60,000 nt of DNA from Lineus longissimus (lineage: Eukaryota > Nemertea > Pilidiophora > Heteronemertea > Lineidae). Under the pieces are notes generated by a model. That model worked only from the letters and a program-made list of their open reading frames with translations, ran no database searches and was not told the origin of the DNA. The DNA lies in contig NC_088320.1 of the NCBI RefSeq assembly GCF_910592395.1, forward strand, positions 3,536,001 through 3,596,000. Reading direction: 5' to 3'. A program made the position numbers and the translations under genes. Numbering within the stretch: position 1 is the first letter of the stretch; the number at the start of each line of letters is the position of its first letter. Of this stretch, positions 48,479 to 59,400 are shown one piece after another.

Positions 48479-49462
48479 GGTTGTCACGTCACGGCCGACG
48501 ATTTTTACTTTCGGGGAAACCCCTTTTCACTGTTACCGTTGCCGATCACCGCGCCAACGACGGGTTGAATAACCAAACTGTTGGGTAAGATATGTGGAAT
48601 ACGAACTACTGGGAGACCCGGACACGCGATTTTTCACTTCAAAACACATTCTATTTACGAAAGTAGAACCTTCTCAGGTGGTATTTTTGGTTCATAAGAG
48701 TCCCTCAATATCCGTTGTTATCACTCCTAGAACATGGCCTAAATATCATTCACCTCCCTTTTGGGTGACCCTCGTGAACGATCCTAATTAAGGTGTTCAA
48801 AGTTTACAATTTATTCGATCACATGATTCATGTGGAAGCTACGATCTTATTGGTTAATCTGCGACATGACGTTGTCGTGGTAATTTGCATTGACAAAGGG
48901 CCATTCTTGTTTTACGGCGGTGTCGTTTTGAAACTAGGTCAAGACTAGTTCCTGAGCATACGTCACAAGCCTCATTAACATATTGATGCCTGTAAGCCAA
49001 ATCACGGGCTTGGGCTTACAGGCATTACACACTAACGGGCCTCTGGCAATGCAGTATTTGGCAATGAGTCTTTTACATGTAGTTACATAGACGTTCTGTA
49101 CAACACCAGACAACAGAAATCGCAGCTGTGAATACAGCAAGGTGTCCCAAACAAAATGCTGGCCATTAAATGATAGGAAAACCGTAAATGTTCTTCATTG
49201 AATATTTGCTACAAATGAAACTCACTTGGTCTATCTCGAGCGTCTTATCAAGGCTAGGTTAGCTAGCATTCTCAGAATTCTGGTCTTGGCTCATTCTCGA
49301 CAAAAGTTGAAGACACCGATTCGATTGGCAGTCTCTGTCAATCGTGTCATGTCACATCCCATGACCACAGACAATGCCCCATTACGTTTATATTGTGGAC
49401 ACTTTACAATTTATATCTTTTATAATTTCACGACATTTTTGACCCAGTTTTAAGGTCAGACC
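48479..49462. promoter_or_regulatory. Region upstream of the MetE-like gene
   Basis: About 1 kb between the small minus-strand frame and the MetE-like start codon. Its left end (48,480-48,560) is locally CpG-rich with a CRE-like site. It could serve as a divergent promoter region; no TATA box was identified with confidence. Confidence 0.3.
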
Positions 49463-49601
49463 ATGCCTCTTCAAACAACAACAGTTGGAAGCTACCCGAA
49501 GCCCGAATACCTTCACAGCCTTTTACCCGATTGGTTTAAGGATCAGAATTGTTATAAACCGGCAGAATATGATGAGGCACTCCTTGCACATAGGACAGAA
49601 G
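49463..49601 (+). CDS. MetE-like exon 1
   Basis: Residues 1-46, MPLQTTTVGSYPKPEYLHSL and onward. Donor GAAG|GTGATT leaves one base. Confidence 0.9.
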
Positions 49602-52168
49602 GTGATTTAATGAGTGGTCAAAGTTGCTTCTGATGGCAAATGGTGGCATATATATATTTTTGGAAGCTTTGATGTGAATGGAGCCTTATCATGCTTGATC
49701 AGGTTGGGCCAATTCCAGGATTAAATCACAATAGCATGAAAAGGGTGATGGGTTGTCACACATGTGCGACTCATAGCAAGAGATTGATAACCACAGTTTC
49801 TTTAGGCGACCTCTGTCCTTTATGTCCAGAGACTTTGGGATGTGCAGAATGATTAAAAATAACTATGATGCGAAGAAGACGACTTGAAAGTGATCTAAGT
49901 TTATTCGCTCTAACAAAATGTAGGAATATCTTTGACCTCACATTCTATCACTTTCAGAAATTGAGACTGCAGGGAAGAGAGCTTTGAAAGAGGTGATCGA
50001 TGAACAGATTGATGCGGGCATAGATGTCATCACAGATGGTGAAATCATGAGAGAAAATTACATTTATCATTTTTGGTGAGTAAATTTATTCCATAAAGTA
50101 AAATTTTCCAAAGGAACATTAGTACAGTAGGACGTCTCTATTACAGACACCGTTGGGACTGACACATGCTGTCCTTATTAGAGAGGTGACCTGATTAAAG
50201 AGGTGAAGTTCAATGGAAATAACCAATTTGGGACGAAACACACTGTCCTCAATTGGGAGTATGTCCTCGCTTGGTATAGAGTTGTCCGCTAAGGCAGGTT
50301 CCATTATTTTATCATAATAATCAAGTCTCACAGGTGTCATCTTATTTCAGTCGTCACATAAAAGGAATTGACTTTAAACACTGCAACAACATTAGCATTC
50401 GAAATGGTGCTTGTACAGTGAGCGCTCCAGTGTTTCGAGGGAAGGTGTCACCTCTGAGTGCAGAACCTTGGTGCTGTAAGGAGTGGGAAACGGCCCAGGC
50501 CTTGTCAACGGTACCCGTCAAATATACATTACCCGGTCCTATGACTATATTAGGGACATCTGATATAGGTAAGCCAATTAAAACTCACATTGAAGTTGCG
50601 GAATTAATCTCATCATCATCGTTACCAGTGTCATATATAACCCTACTGGAATTTTGCTGGAGGTATGGAGTCCACGGGTGCTATTTCTGTGAGAACAAGT
50701 TTCCACAAAAAGAACAGTTGAAATAATTTTCTGCTTGCTGTGGGAAGTTCGGTTTTATGAACTTCTCACGATAAGGGCAGTTTTACTCTGTCCTCAAAAT
50801 GTTGTCTAGAATTCCAAAAACTAAACCCCTTACTAAGAACGAATCAAATTGTTAATTTGTCATAATTTGTATGATGGATTTTCTTCTCTTCTTAGATGCC
50901 CCTGGTGATTACAAGTCTCTTCAAGAAGTCAGTACTGACATTGTTCCCATAATAAACAAAGAAATACTTGCTTTAGTTGCTGCGGGATGTAAATACATCC
51001 AAGTTGACGAACCATTGATTATGCGACGCCCCGATATTGCACTGGATTATGGGATGGATCACCTGATGAATTGTTTTAAGGGGGTTCCATCTGACGTTCA
51101 CAAGATCAGTCATCTGTGCTGTGGTTATCCTCATGTTTTGGTAGGCACTGCACCCAGTCTCACTGCCTGTGATATAGAGTGAACTTATCCCTGCTTCATC
51201 CCTTGATGCCATATTTGGCCTGCTCCGCCAGGATGGTGATCAAAAGTGCCACCTATAGTATTTGGATCAAACTGATGTCAATAGCCTATTGTCAGAAAAG
51301 AGTCACTTCACATGACCATTTGTTGGAGAGCTGTCAATCAACTCTTTGTGAAAATGCAATTTCTGTCACAATCTTTCTCAGAACCTTTGCTGATTTTCGC
51401 AAAATAGTCTCCCTGAAATAGTTTTGTTGTTCTTATAATTCTCACCACTCTTTCTTGCAGGATCAAGTGGGCTACCCGAAGGACAAGGATGGTTACCTCA
51501 ACATGGCATCAAAGTTGGATAATCTAGGTCTTGACCAAAGTGAGTTAATGTACATCTGTGCCATGTTATTGCATGTAATACTAACCTTAATCACCTTGCT
51601 TAATAACTAACTTATTCCATCCTCTACATGCCTAGGAACACAAGAGTTCTTGATTCATCCGCAGAAGCCTAAGAGTTGCGCTGTTTGGCACTATATAATC
51701 GCAGCTATGTGCAAGAATAAGATCTTTTGTGTGCGGGTAACACCAGTAATAGTTTGGTTTGACATTGATTGCAGGTTGTTGTCACAGGCACCTTGAACAA
51801 GAAAGTTTTGACATTTTTTATGTAATCGTGATCACTGGTAGCAGGTATTCAAATTTGCTCGTTTGCGGGATGCTAAATGGCCGACCTTCTTGTTTCTTTC
51901 AGTATCACTTGAAGATGCCCATCGCAACAATTGCCTCGGACTCTTTGAAAACTTCAAGAAGACAAAACTTATTGTTGGTGTGGTGAAAATTGCAAGCAGC
52001 AGGATCGAAACTGAGGAGGAAATTGAAAATCGTGTGCGGGAAATCCTCAAACACTTGCCCAGAGAGCAGCTTATCCTAGCACCCGATTGTGGCCTTGGAT
52101 TCCTTGTCGATAAGAACATTAGACTGCAGAAGTTGAAAAATATGGTAGCTGTTGCGAAGAAGTTATAG
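49463..52168 (+). CDS. MetE-like protein (cobalamin-independent methionine synthase C-terminal domain)
   Basis: Six exons join in phase into a complete 354-residue protein. The family (MetE catalytic/C-terminal domain, COG0620) transfers a methyl group to a thiol through a zinc site. Motifs: TTTVGSYPKP at the start, ITDGEIMRENYIYHF (75-85), GPMTI, CKYIQVDEPL (190-199), HLCCGYP (231-237), ISLEDAH (267-273) and LAPDCGLGF (325-332). The zinc ligands expected from MetE correspond to His231, Cys233, Glu270 and Cys329, so it should be active. It has only the catalytic half of plant or bacterial MetE (about 750 residues), like the stand-alone MetE-like proteins, so its true methyl donor is open. An in-frame TAA precedes the ATG, supporting the start. 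Introns show it is a nuclear gene, not contamination. Confidence 0.92.
49958..50075 (+). CDS. MetE-like exon 2
   Basis: Residues 47-85, with AGIDVITDGEIMRENYIYHF. Acceptor CACTTTCAG, donor TTG|GTGAGT. Confidence 0.93.
50125..50310. mobile_element. Pogo/Tigger-like MITE in MetE-like intron 2
   Basis: The left end reads CAGTAGGACGTCTCTATTAC. The right end in reverse complement reads AATGGAACCTGCCTTAGCGG then ACAAC. Inside are TTATTAGAGAGGTG repeats, as in the element at 20,972. This matches noncoding relatives of Tc1-mariner/pogo elements. Exact ends were not fixed. Confidence 0.6.
50351..50568 (+). CDS. MetE-like exon 3
   Basis: Residues 86-158, RHIKGIDFKH and onward through RNGACTVSAPVFRGKV to VKYTLPGPMTILGTSDI. 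Acceptor CTTATTTCAG fits the phase; the CAG 16 bases earlier does not. Confidence 0.93.
50896..51140 (+). CDS. MetE-like exon 4 (zinc-site His/Cys)
   Basis: Residues 159-240, with AAGCKYIQVDEPLIMRRPD and the ligand motif HLCCGYP. Donor TTG|GTAGGC is slightly weak but keeps phase. Confidence 0.94.
51461..51539 (+). CDS. MetE-like exon 5
   Basis: Residues 241-266, DQVGYPKDKDGYLNMASKLD and onward. Acceptor TTTCTTGCAG, donor CAAA|GTGAGT. Confidence 0.9.
51903..52168 (+). CDS. MetE-like exon 6 with stop
   Basis: Residues 267-354, SLEDAHRNNC, VGVVKIASSRIET and LAPDCGLGF, ending KNMVAVAKKL and TAG at 52,166-52,168. These are the C-terminal signature blocks of the family. Confidence 0.95.
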
Positions 52169-52421
52169 AGTTTTACATCGTGTTAGAATTAAACCAAAGG
52201 GCATTTTCTTTGGAAAATATTGTGATATATATTTGTGGGGTTATTTTTCACCAACTTTCCGTTCACAACACTCATTCTGCAATGTTATGTGGGGTGTCTC
52301 TGTGGCATGTTGGTAGGAGGGGCCGATTAATTTTTAGTGTGAACGATTTGATTTGATGTGTTAATTGAATATATTATCATTTATGATTGTATAAGTAAAG
52401 GTGCTGATGAATTATTGCCGG

Positions 52422-52427
52422 AATAAA
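52422..52427 (+). promoter_or_regulatory. Polyadenylation signal of the MetE-like gene
   Basis: AATAAA, 254 bases after the stop codon, followed by a T-rich stretch near 52,441-52,465. Position and context fit a polyadenylation site. Confidence 0.6.
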
Positions 52428-55400
52428 GTGTGCATTGCGTTAACTTTACTTTCAACTTATTTCTTGATCTTCTCCAATATTGTGAAAGTTTAAATCACTG
52501 CTACCAGTACCTGCAACCTGTTTTCATGCGAGAAAAATTTGCCCTCGACACCGTCCTCTGTTTTGTGCCACCGCAACCACCGGACATCCCAAGTGACATC
52601 TGGCGGTGATGGGACACACCCTCTTTTCTTTTCATGGCGGTCGCTGTTGCGCGTTTCTCCTCGGCAGACAGGTAAATTGGTCAAATTTCCCGATTTTAGA
52701 ACGCACGAGGCGAGTTTTTGCCATGAAGTGGCACGGCTCTGAGGTAGCCGAGAGATGTAAGCTCTGAGGGAGTGTTCTGGTCCCAGAGGGGGACTGCAGT
52801 TCGGGTCTTTAGCGAGCATGAGCCCGAGGGTGGGGCTATGGCAGCGGTTGTATCATACATGCATGCCGCGCCACACGATGTGAACACGTGTGGGCGTGCA
52901 TTTTGGCCGGGCCAGATGAGTGTTTTATGGCTGTTAGGTGTGTGTAGTGTATAGGTCTTTTTCCTCGGCCTTTAGGATGTCAATTTTGAGCTGTTTTTGC
53001 TAGTTTTTTCGCGGCGAGTTGGTCGCTTTTCCCGCCAAAACGACTGGGCACTTGACTGTAGGTATTTTTGCTACGCTGCCTCCGATTGGTAAATAATCTC
53101 CCGGGGGCCGAATCTTGGCAAATGGGAGGAGTCGGTGTTACCATAGTATGGAGTTTATTTTCAAGATGGTGGGTTGGGGCAGGATTTTGGGGAAAATTCC
53201 AGCACTGCTCATGATTTTCCAGTGCTTTCTGTGTATTTTCTGCTCGGTTGCTGGGATGGTTGGAGGCCGGGTTTGATTTTCAAGGTGTCCATGTGCATAA
53301 TCGGGAGAACTAATGTTAGTGTCATCTCCAAGTTGTGGCATGGAGGGGAACTGTTGTGTTGAAGGTAAAAGCAGTCATTTTGCCACTCCCAGACCACTGA
53401 GACCTTAACCCTGGTGGAGACACACAATGAGCTATCTGACACTTGGGTTGGGATTGTCTTAGATCATCATCAAGAGCAAAACAGCCTTCCAATTCCATAA
53501 TAAAGTTAACGACACCAAAATTATGATAAAATGACTTGTCTGTTTATTTTTCTTCTCAGAATATCAATGCACAAAACGAATTATTGCGCCACAAGCAAAA
53601 ACAACAATTTAAACATGATGATGATGATGATGATGATGACCGTCAATATCAGAACATTTAGGACTGACCCATTGTTGAAGACTGTCAAATTCTTTGCAAT
53701 AATTTTCTTCAAGTGGAAACCCGAACCGAAAGTGTGGCACATACATTTGTAAACTAAAATTGCCTTTAATGGTTCACAGAATATCCCGACCTTCTTTTCA
53801 AAGGGTCAATCCTAATAACTCTGAACACTGATATGATTTATAAGAGAACTAAATGGTATACAATGTTTATTTACAATGCCCATGTCGGGTTTTTAGAACT
53901 GCAATACTTCCTACAAGTTTTAAACTTTATTCTAAGTTTTTACAGGATGAATTTGTTTCTTTTGTTCAATTATTTGAAAGTAGTATATGAAATGCAGCTT
54001 AGTCTACATTCTACGAAGTATAGCAGTTTGGTCACTTTACAGAAATGGACCTGAAGTACTGTGTCAAGATAAAATCAGCTACTTGTGGAAGCTTTGTTTT
54101 ATTCAAAAAATCGATTGAAACATGATTATGAAGACAATGACAACAAATTTTATATCAGAGAACACATTACCAGAACTAATACAACTGGAGGAAACCATGA
54201 AGTTACCGTAGACACCATGTAAGGCAAAATGCTATATTCATTTTCGAAGTTCATTCTACACGCGGCGGAGGATTGTTATGATTTCATACACGAACTTGGG
54301 AGTTTCCAAGGTCAAAGTGCATTGCATATGTGTGGCTGGCATAGAACTGCACAAGAAAGTATGGTGCATCTATCTTTCTATCTACATGTAAACCTGAATT
54401 TCTAAAGGCCTTGCCCACATCATATCATTGATTGTAATGGAAAATATGTTAAGCCTCACTTTGACCGCTGCGGTCCTACAGTGTAGCGTCACAACCAAGG
54501 CCTGCTCTACAAACCCGTTTTTTGCACATTAACAAAATGCCCTCAAGCCTAGAAAGAACAAAATAACTTTTTATTGGTACTGAAAAAAAATTACCCCGGT
54601 AGGTAGTTTTCAGTCAAGTTTTAGTTTGGTTTAAAAATGTGCAGTTTTATTGCAGGTTTGTACGCCTTTCAAAGAAGCAGATTTTATTAAGATGGGGAGT
54701 TAAGGCCTTATTTTCTTCTTGAATGCAGTGCAGTCCTACATAAAAATCAACGGAAAATGGGCCAAAATCTCTAATGGGTCAAATTTCATTTTGGAGGAAT
54801 GCACTGAATTACTTATTAAAGTTTAGCCAACTGGGAAATGGTAATATTGAACTGAAAATGAAATCTACAAAAGTTTCAAGGAATATGTACATTTCTTGCA
54901 AAAATTTATGAAATATGACAACTATTTTAGCCAAATCCTGACACCATATATGGCCGATATATTTAGCTACATCATTCATTGACACGACAGAATTGGTATT
55001 AGTTCTGCTAAAACTGTGCATCAGTAAGAAGGCTGTGCCTAAACTTTGAACAGAAAGCACTAGTCAATTGCTAGATGGTCTCTGATCAGTCCGTGCTCCT
55101 ACCTAAAACTTGCGCTATCCTTGGTATTCCTAACGCACAAGATGAAGATGGCGAGGATCACTAAATTATTCTGCAAAGTTTAAACCAGAACTTCATATAG
55201 CTGATTCTATTCTAATGCCTGTTTTGAAATAAGATTTCTTCACTGTCATCTGGGCTTAAGTCTGTTCCTACACTTCAGCAACTGTCTCTACGAAAAAATC
55301 TGTCTCCTGTCGGGCCTAGGTCTAGAACTATTAGGCCTTTCAATAGCGGTAGTCCTAGTTTTGGGCGACAGTGCTAACTGTTGAAGGGATCGATCTTATA

Positions 55401-56314
55401 AACTTTGTACTTCTTGTGTTAACTGCCTAGATATTGCCCTAAACGATTGTAGTAAAAAGAAAGAGAAACATATTAATTTGAGCCACAACAAATGAGCATA
55501 TACATGTACATGTATCTTAACAAGAACCACGCGACAACAGACACAAACCTTGTCTTTATATTCAGTACGTGCCTAGTTTCAGCCAGACCAGAATAATAAA
55601 CTGCTGTTTTGTTGTATCTGAGCTACATGTAGAACACCCGGTTATATACTATTGCCAATTGAATCTGTTCTAACATGTTCATGGTAAGATAAAAGCACAT
55701 AGAGAACATGATAAAATCATCGAAAAATAATACAAACAAAACAGTAAGATAGTAGTCTTTTATCTATTCATCGCAGTTAATACTTTTTACATATCATCTC
55801 CAGTGGTCAAGTCTTCTTCTTTTAACGTGTACCTAAACCTCTAAATGCCTACTTGACCCATGAATTCAAACACAAGATCATGGCAATTATACATGAATAT
55901 CACAGCTTTTTTATCAAAAAATTATTTGATTTACAACATTTTATCAAATCACACTGCATTTTGAAAAGAAAACTTGGTACACGGGAGCTTATTAAACATT
56001 TTCTACTCTACAAATTCAATGATATCCTACCGACTCCATCAGTGCTGCAGCATCCTACGGCAAATTTGGTCCGAGTGCTAACGACCAAGAAAACCTTCCA
56101 CAAACTGGTTCCAAGTCCAGAATTCTAGACTATTCTTTCCCATGTTAAAGGGATTTTCTAGGGTTTTTTAAAAATTTTATTTTTCCGAAAATTTCTTTTG
56201 TCACAAGTCACCACCCAAACTCACTTTTTTCATTTATTGTGTCATATGTCATCAGTTAACGTGCAATGTCTTTGTGTGATTGAACAATTTGTGAATGTCT
56301 CCCCCAAGACTTAC
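52428..56314. other. Intergenic region and probable 3' UTR of the hnRNP gene
   Basis: The 52,530-53,460 part is locally richer in G+C and CpG and may hold an unseen promoter. An ATG-repeat microsatellite lies at 53,615-53,639. The remainder, up to the post-stop splice sites, must include the hnRNP 3' UTR exons, but I could not place them. Frames such as 55,853-56,128 look like chance. Confidence 0.5.
53615..53639. repeat. ATG microsatellite
   Basis: Eight ATG triplets in a row. Confidence 0.95.
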
Positions 56315-56353
56315 CTTCAATTCGTTTTCACTGTACAATTATAAGTCACTCAC

Positions 56354-56457
56354 CTTGATCAAAGGATACTGTTTTACCACTGATCCTTAGTAGTTGCGGC
56401 CGCCTCCGAAACTACCTCCGCCACCACTACCACCACCGCCTCCTGCACCATAACCAC
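56354..56457 (-). CDS. hnRNP last coding exon with stop and start of 3' UTR
   Basis: GGYGAGGGGGSGGGGSFGGG then RNY and TAA at 56,389-56,387. After 33 bases of 3' UTR comes donor AAG|GTGAGT (exon end 56,354). A second donor AAG|GTAAGT lies 39 bases further (exon end 56,315). An intron after the stop is also known in vertebrate hnRNP A genes. Confidence 0.88.
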
Positions 56458-59400
56458 CTGCAAAACAAAAACAGGTCAACATGTCACAAAAACGCCACAG
56501 TCTCGACTCTTAGGTCAGGGAGAGACAATCTTAAGCTACTGTTTGTTCAATTAGACAGGTATTTTGTGTGCCATGGCATTGGCACATAATCTACGACAAG
56601 AAAAGATCTGGTCTTTAGAAAAGTTTGATTACCTCCATAAGGTCCTTGACTTCTCTGTGTGTAACCGCCGCCCGCCTTCATGGCACCACCTCCATATCCA
56701 CCGCCGTAGTTTTCACCCATCTGGTTCCCGCCTCCATATCCGCCACCTAGGAGGAGTTGATATTAAAACATGTTCATCCTTTCCAACACATTAGATCATC
56801 AGAACGCCCAATCCTATTTTTCAACACCTAATCTTCTTCCGAAGCAGATTTGGTTCCTGGCTTGAACTCAAAGTCTCAAAAAAGGTCATCACTGCCAAAA
56901 GGCTGCCCATTCCAGTTGGCGAGCAATTCGGAGAACAAGATAAGGCGCCTTCATTGTTAATGAGATCTTTTTGAAACACTCACAGCTTTTTCTTAGCTAC
57001 AGGTAACTGCTGTTTGCACTGCTGGTGTTTGAGGATTTTTAAGTAGAGGTTTTGAAATTGTGACGAAGCCAAAACAAGTGAACATCTGGACATGACTTGA
57101 TCAATTGATCTAATTTTCGTTTTCTTTTCGCATGATGATTGAAAAATGTTCTTCTGCATCAACAAAACCTGAAGAGCACCGCATTGACCAATAAGTGATA
57201 TGACATAAGATATCAATGGATATAGCCGCTAACTGTTTTACCCACCAGCAGACTGTGTGCTTTGCTGTCGCTGGTACCCCTGGCTTTGTTGACCATTATC
57301 TAAACGCAAGAAATAGCTGTGAAACATTTTGTTCAAAATACATTTACGGCCAAACATTCAACAGAAGACTTATAACCTTTTGCGTACAGCTTCAACCATC
57401 ATGACCCTGTCTTTGGCACCAACAAGAAAACTGTCAATAATAGCCCCTGGTGAAATTTCAGAAATTGCACCTAAATTTGATTTCTGCTAAAATGTCAGCA
57501 TAAGAATGGTGTTGGTTACATGCACAAGAGTGAGAGCCTATGGCTGAAGGTACGTGTAATGAACCCTGGAAAAGCATTTAAAGCCTAAAAACAGGGCCTG
57601 TGCTAGTGCTAGCTAAAAATTTGCACTTCGTTAGCTCGTTCAGAAGTGGCTACAACATTGAAAGACACGGTATTGAAATACATTACTTTTTACATATTTC
57701 ACAATCATTTGCGCAAGAAACATGTCACCTAACCACCTGTTTGTAAGGAGAGACTGTTTGCTAGCAGAAGCCCTGTTAAAATGATAGCAGGCATGTCGAC
57801 AAGGACGAGTCAATGAACCAACCAAAACAGCGATGGGATGAAGTGACACATAAACACCTGTATCCAAACATCAGTTTTGGTATCAAATTGGTCCAATGTC
57901 AAATGACTCTCATCATAACTGCAGTTAGAGGGTAACAATTCTACCAACCATATTGTGAAGTTTGTTGTGTCACTTCGTATCCTCGTTCAGAAGTGGCTGC
58001 AACATCTAAACCAAAGAAACAGCCTTGTAATACACAAATTTTTGCATTTTCTTTTATTTGAACTTGCAGGTGGGTTTTGGTTAAACGACGCTTTTTTTGT
58101 TTTCAAGAATAGCTACCAGTGTAGGAAAAGTGACTCTGTGTATTACATTTGCCTCTGTCTCACTAAGGACAGGCGCAACACTGGTCATGTTGCCCTGAAG
58201 TGAACCAAGGTCAGTTCAACTTTCCAAAATCTATTGCGCCAAGAATGCTTCTCCTTGGAAAGATTTGGACATAGAGAAATTTCCAGCATGCTGATGCCAC
58301 ACCAGTGCCTGCAACATTTTCCCCATACCACAATTTAAAAAATCCCTCAGGCGCCGAGTTGAAAAGTTGAACTGGGAGTTGCAAATCAGGAGATGAGTGC
58401 TCAGATGAGATATTTTTCATCATGACTTATAATCTTACCTCCTTGATTGTAATTGCCACCGCGACCTCCTCCCTGGTATCCACCGCCACTTCCACTGTTG
58501 AAGCCATCATTGCTGTAGTTGCCACCGCCGACAACACCTTGGTTGTAGTTGCTACTTTGTCCTCCTTGACCTTGCCCATAGCTGCCCTGACCACCACCAC
58601 CCTGGTTGTAACGATTGTTACCGCTTTGGTCATAACTGCTGCCTCCATAACCACTATTTCCAACCTGGTTGCCACCTTGCCAGTTTTGGTTGCCACCTCC
58701 TCCGTAACCACCGCTTCCTTGGTTACCACCTCCATAGCTACCACCACCCATCTGGGTGCCTTGCCAATTCTGGTTGCCACCCCCATAGCTGCCGCTGTTC
58801 CCGCCTCCATATCCTTGGTTACCACCTCCAAAGCCACCACCTCCTTGGTTGCCTTGCCAATTCTGGTTGCCGTTTCCGTAACCACTTCCATCGCCTCCAT
58901 ATCCACCACCACCGCCTTGGTTGAAGCCACCTTCGTAACCGCCTCCACCACCTTGGTTGAATCCACCCATCTGATTGCCTAGAAACAAGATCAAATTGAT
59001 TTTAGTCATTAGTCTATCATAGGAATTCTGACAAATACACGTTTCAAACATAAATGTTTCACTGTTGATTCAGATTTCCAAAAATACAGCAGCCAAAAAT
59101 AGATAATTAATAGCAACCAACTTGATGAGGGAAGCAGAGGAACAATACATGACTATGAGGGAAAGGTAATTCGGCAGAGGCAAAATCTCACTGCTGGACG
59201 TGATTCTCAAACTGGTGGACATGAGACTTCTGAATATCTGCTTGTGACATGCATGTTTGTTCTACTGGAATGCATCAATCGAAAGCTACAAATGGCCACA
59301 CAACACGTAGGTCATACCTCGGTTAAAACCCATTCCACCGCCGCCGAAATTGCCGCCAAAGTTACCTTGGTTACCACCTGTGAAAAGAACCAAAGCCCCA

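Noticed and set aside
49463-52168. Bacterial contamination or unintegrated insertion as the source of the MetE-like gene
   Set aside because: Five canonical introns, a polyadenylation signal and a MITE within an intron show it is a resident nuclear gene.
55853-56128. 91-residue plus-strand frame antisense to the hnRNP 3' region
   Set aside because: Basic, AT-driven composition and no motif. The region is more likely hnRNP 3' UTR on the other strand.
58427-58966. Second minus-strand frame of 179 codons through the Gly-rich exon
   Set aside because: Frame-shifted shadow of the repeat. It does not join the neighbouring exons in phase.
58422-58982. Long open frame on the plus strand, 186 codons, Thr/Ala/Val-rich
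   Set aside because: It is the exact antisense of the Gly-rich hnRNP exon; GGN-type repeats keep the opposite strand open. No splice or start context.
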